This document shows, one piece after another, positions 50,362 through 50,763 of a stretch of DNA of 50,763 bases. Position 1 is the first letter of the stretch. Each line of letters opens with the position of its first letter. The notes beneath the pieces were generated by a model that saw only the letters and a program-made list of their open reading frames with translations, ran no database searches and was not told the origin of the DNA. The DNA comes from a bacterium (GTDB lineage Bacteria; UBP14; UBA6098; JAFGQG01). The DNA lies in the NCBI GenBank assembly GCA_016930435.1, contig JAFGGQ010000116.1, positions 1-50,763 of the forward strand. Reading direction: 5' to 3'. The position numbers and the translations under genes were made by a program.

Positions 50362-50763
50362 ATGAAAATAATTAACAGATACATTGTCGAAAAACTGATT
50401 TTTACCCTCCTGGCAAGTTTTTTAGCATTTATAATCATCTTCATTGTGGTTGATATTATTGAGCATATCGATAATTATATTGATGCAAAAGCCACCATTG
50501 GAGAGGTACTCCTATACTATTTATACTATATACCCTATATAATTGTATTAGTAGCTCCGGTAACAACACTTTTAGGTGCTACTATAACCTGTATAATATT
50601 TTCCCGGCACAATGAGATCGTGGCGATGAGGGCTTCTGGTTTGAGTACGCTGAAAATAGCCTCCCCTATCCTTACCGTTGCACTTATACTGAGTTTCTTT
50701 TTCCTGGTTTTCGGAGAGCTTGTAGTACCCCGGGCAAATGCTCTTAAAAATGAGATCAAAAAC
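50362..50763 (+). CDS. LptF/LptG-family permease, partial (runs off the window)
   Basis: The frame from ATG 50362 stays open to the last base, giving 134 residues. It begins MKIINRYIVEKLIFTLLASF, then two more hydrophobic helices and RHNEIVAMRASGLSTLKIA, the cytoplasmic loop typical of YjgP/YjgQ (LptF/LptG) permeases that extract lipopolysaccharide for the Lpt bridge. The C-terminal half is outside the window. It is divergent from the ComEA-like gene with a short AT-rich spacer. Whether it is LptF or LptG cannot be told. Confidence 0.93.
   Translation, partial: MKIINRYIVEKLIFTLLASFLAFIIIFIVVDIIEHIDNYIDAKATIGEVLLYYLYYIPYIIVLVAPVTTLLGATITCIIFSRHNEIVAMRASGLSTLKIASPILTVALILSFFFLVFGELVVPRANALKNEIKN

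Noticed and set aside
1-50763. tRNA, rRNA, prophage or CRISPR genes
   Set aside because: Reading the spacers on both strands I found no T-loop-like GGTTCGA..C segments with matching acceptor stems, no ribosomal RNA and no phage or cas genes.

Overview
This 50.8 kb window is densely coding and has about 38 credible genes, standard code and modest G+C. It looks like a chromosomal segment of a Gram-negative, probably uncultivated bacterium of the FCB superphylum or a neighbouring candidate phylum. The evidence is three large secreted proteins with C-terminal sorting domains of the type IX secretion kind (a PNPFN-type start and a GLY/GVYF-type end), outer-membrane barrel proteins, an LptF-type permease, an EnvC-type protein, bacterial GGGP synthase and archease. 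No phylum can be fixed from this sequence alone. I saw no tRNA, rRNA, CRISPR array, prophage or transposase gene.

Layout. Positions 1-5.9 kb (+) hold an SppA protease with a barrel-like N-terminal region, a three-gene iron-sulfur/flavoprotein set, a Fur-family regulator behind a strong promoter and a perfect palindrome, and a DUF5320 protein behind a second Fur-box-like palindrome, closed by a good terminator. Positions 6-10.3 kb (-) encode a secreted papain-type protease fused to beta-helix repeats. Positions 10.6-19 kb (+) hold a multi-PAS histidine kinase, two NfeD proteins, GuaA, an FmdB-type zinc ribbon protein and a polysaccharide flippase. Next come recG and an FmdE-like gene (+), then a glycosyltransferase (-).

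Positions 23.4-30.8 kb (+) hold queH, a TPR lipoprotein-like or periplasmic protein, an EnvC-like murein hydrolase activator, holB, archease and a large Ig-like secreted protein. Positions 31-36.7 kb (+) hold alaS, an unusual DnaQ-like exonuclease, GGGP synthase, a 32-residue membrane peptide and a sodium:solute symporter. Positions 36.7-38.8 kb (-) hold an LVIVD-type lipoprotein and a beta-barrel. Positions 39-43.7 kb (+) hold a Cys-rich helical protein, an FG-GAP/UnbV secreted protein and a transglutaminase/thioredoxin-fold protein lacking the usual catalytic residues. Positions 43.7-50.2 kb (-) form a compact operon of two ComEA-like proteins, a pseudopilin, a PilM-like and a PilN/PilO-like protein, and a large barrel-CARDB-OmpA protein. 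A partial lptF/lptG gene runs off the right end.

The signals most worth following are: (1) a roughly 172-bp intergenic element in two inverted copies (4628-4799 and 19092-19264) with terminal inverted repeats and, at one copy, a 5-bp flanking duplication, resembling a MITE with no transposase nearby; (2) the pilus-like operon in which a barrel-CARDB-OmpA protein takes the place where a secretin is expected; (3) a probable Fur regulon of two palindromes; (4) a 53-nt strong hairpin next to one repeat copy; (5) several enzymes with substituted catalytic residues (EnvC-like, DnaQ-like, transglutaminase-like).
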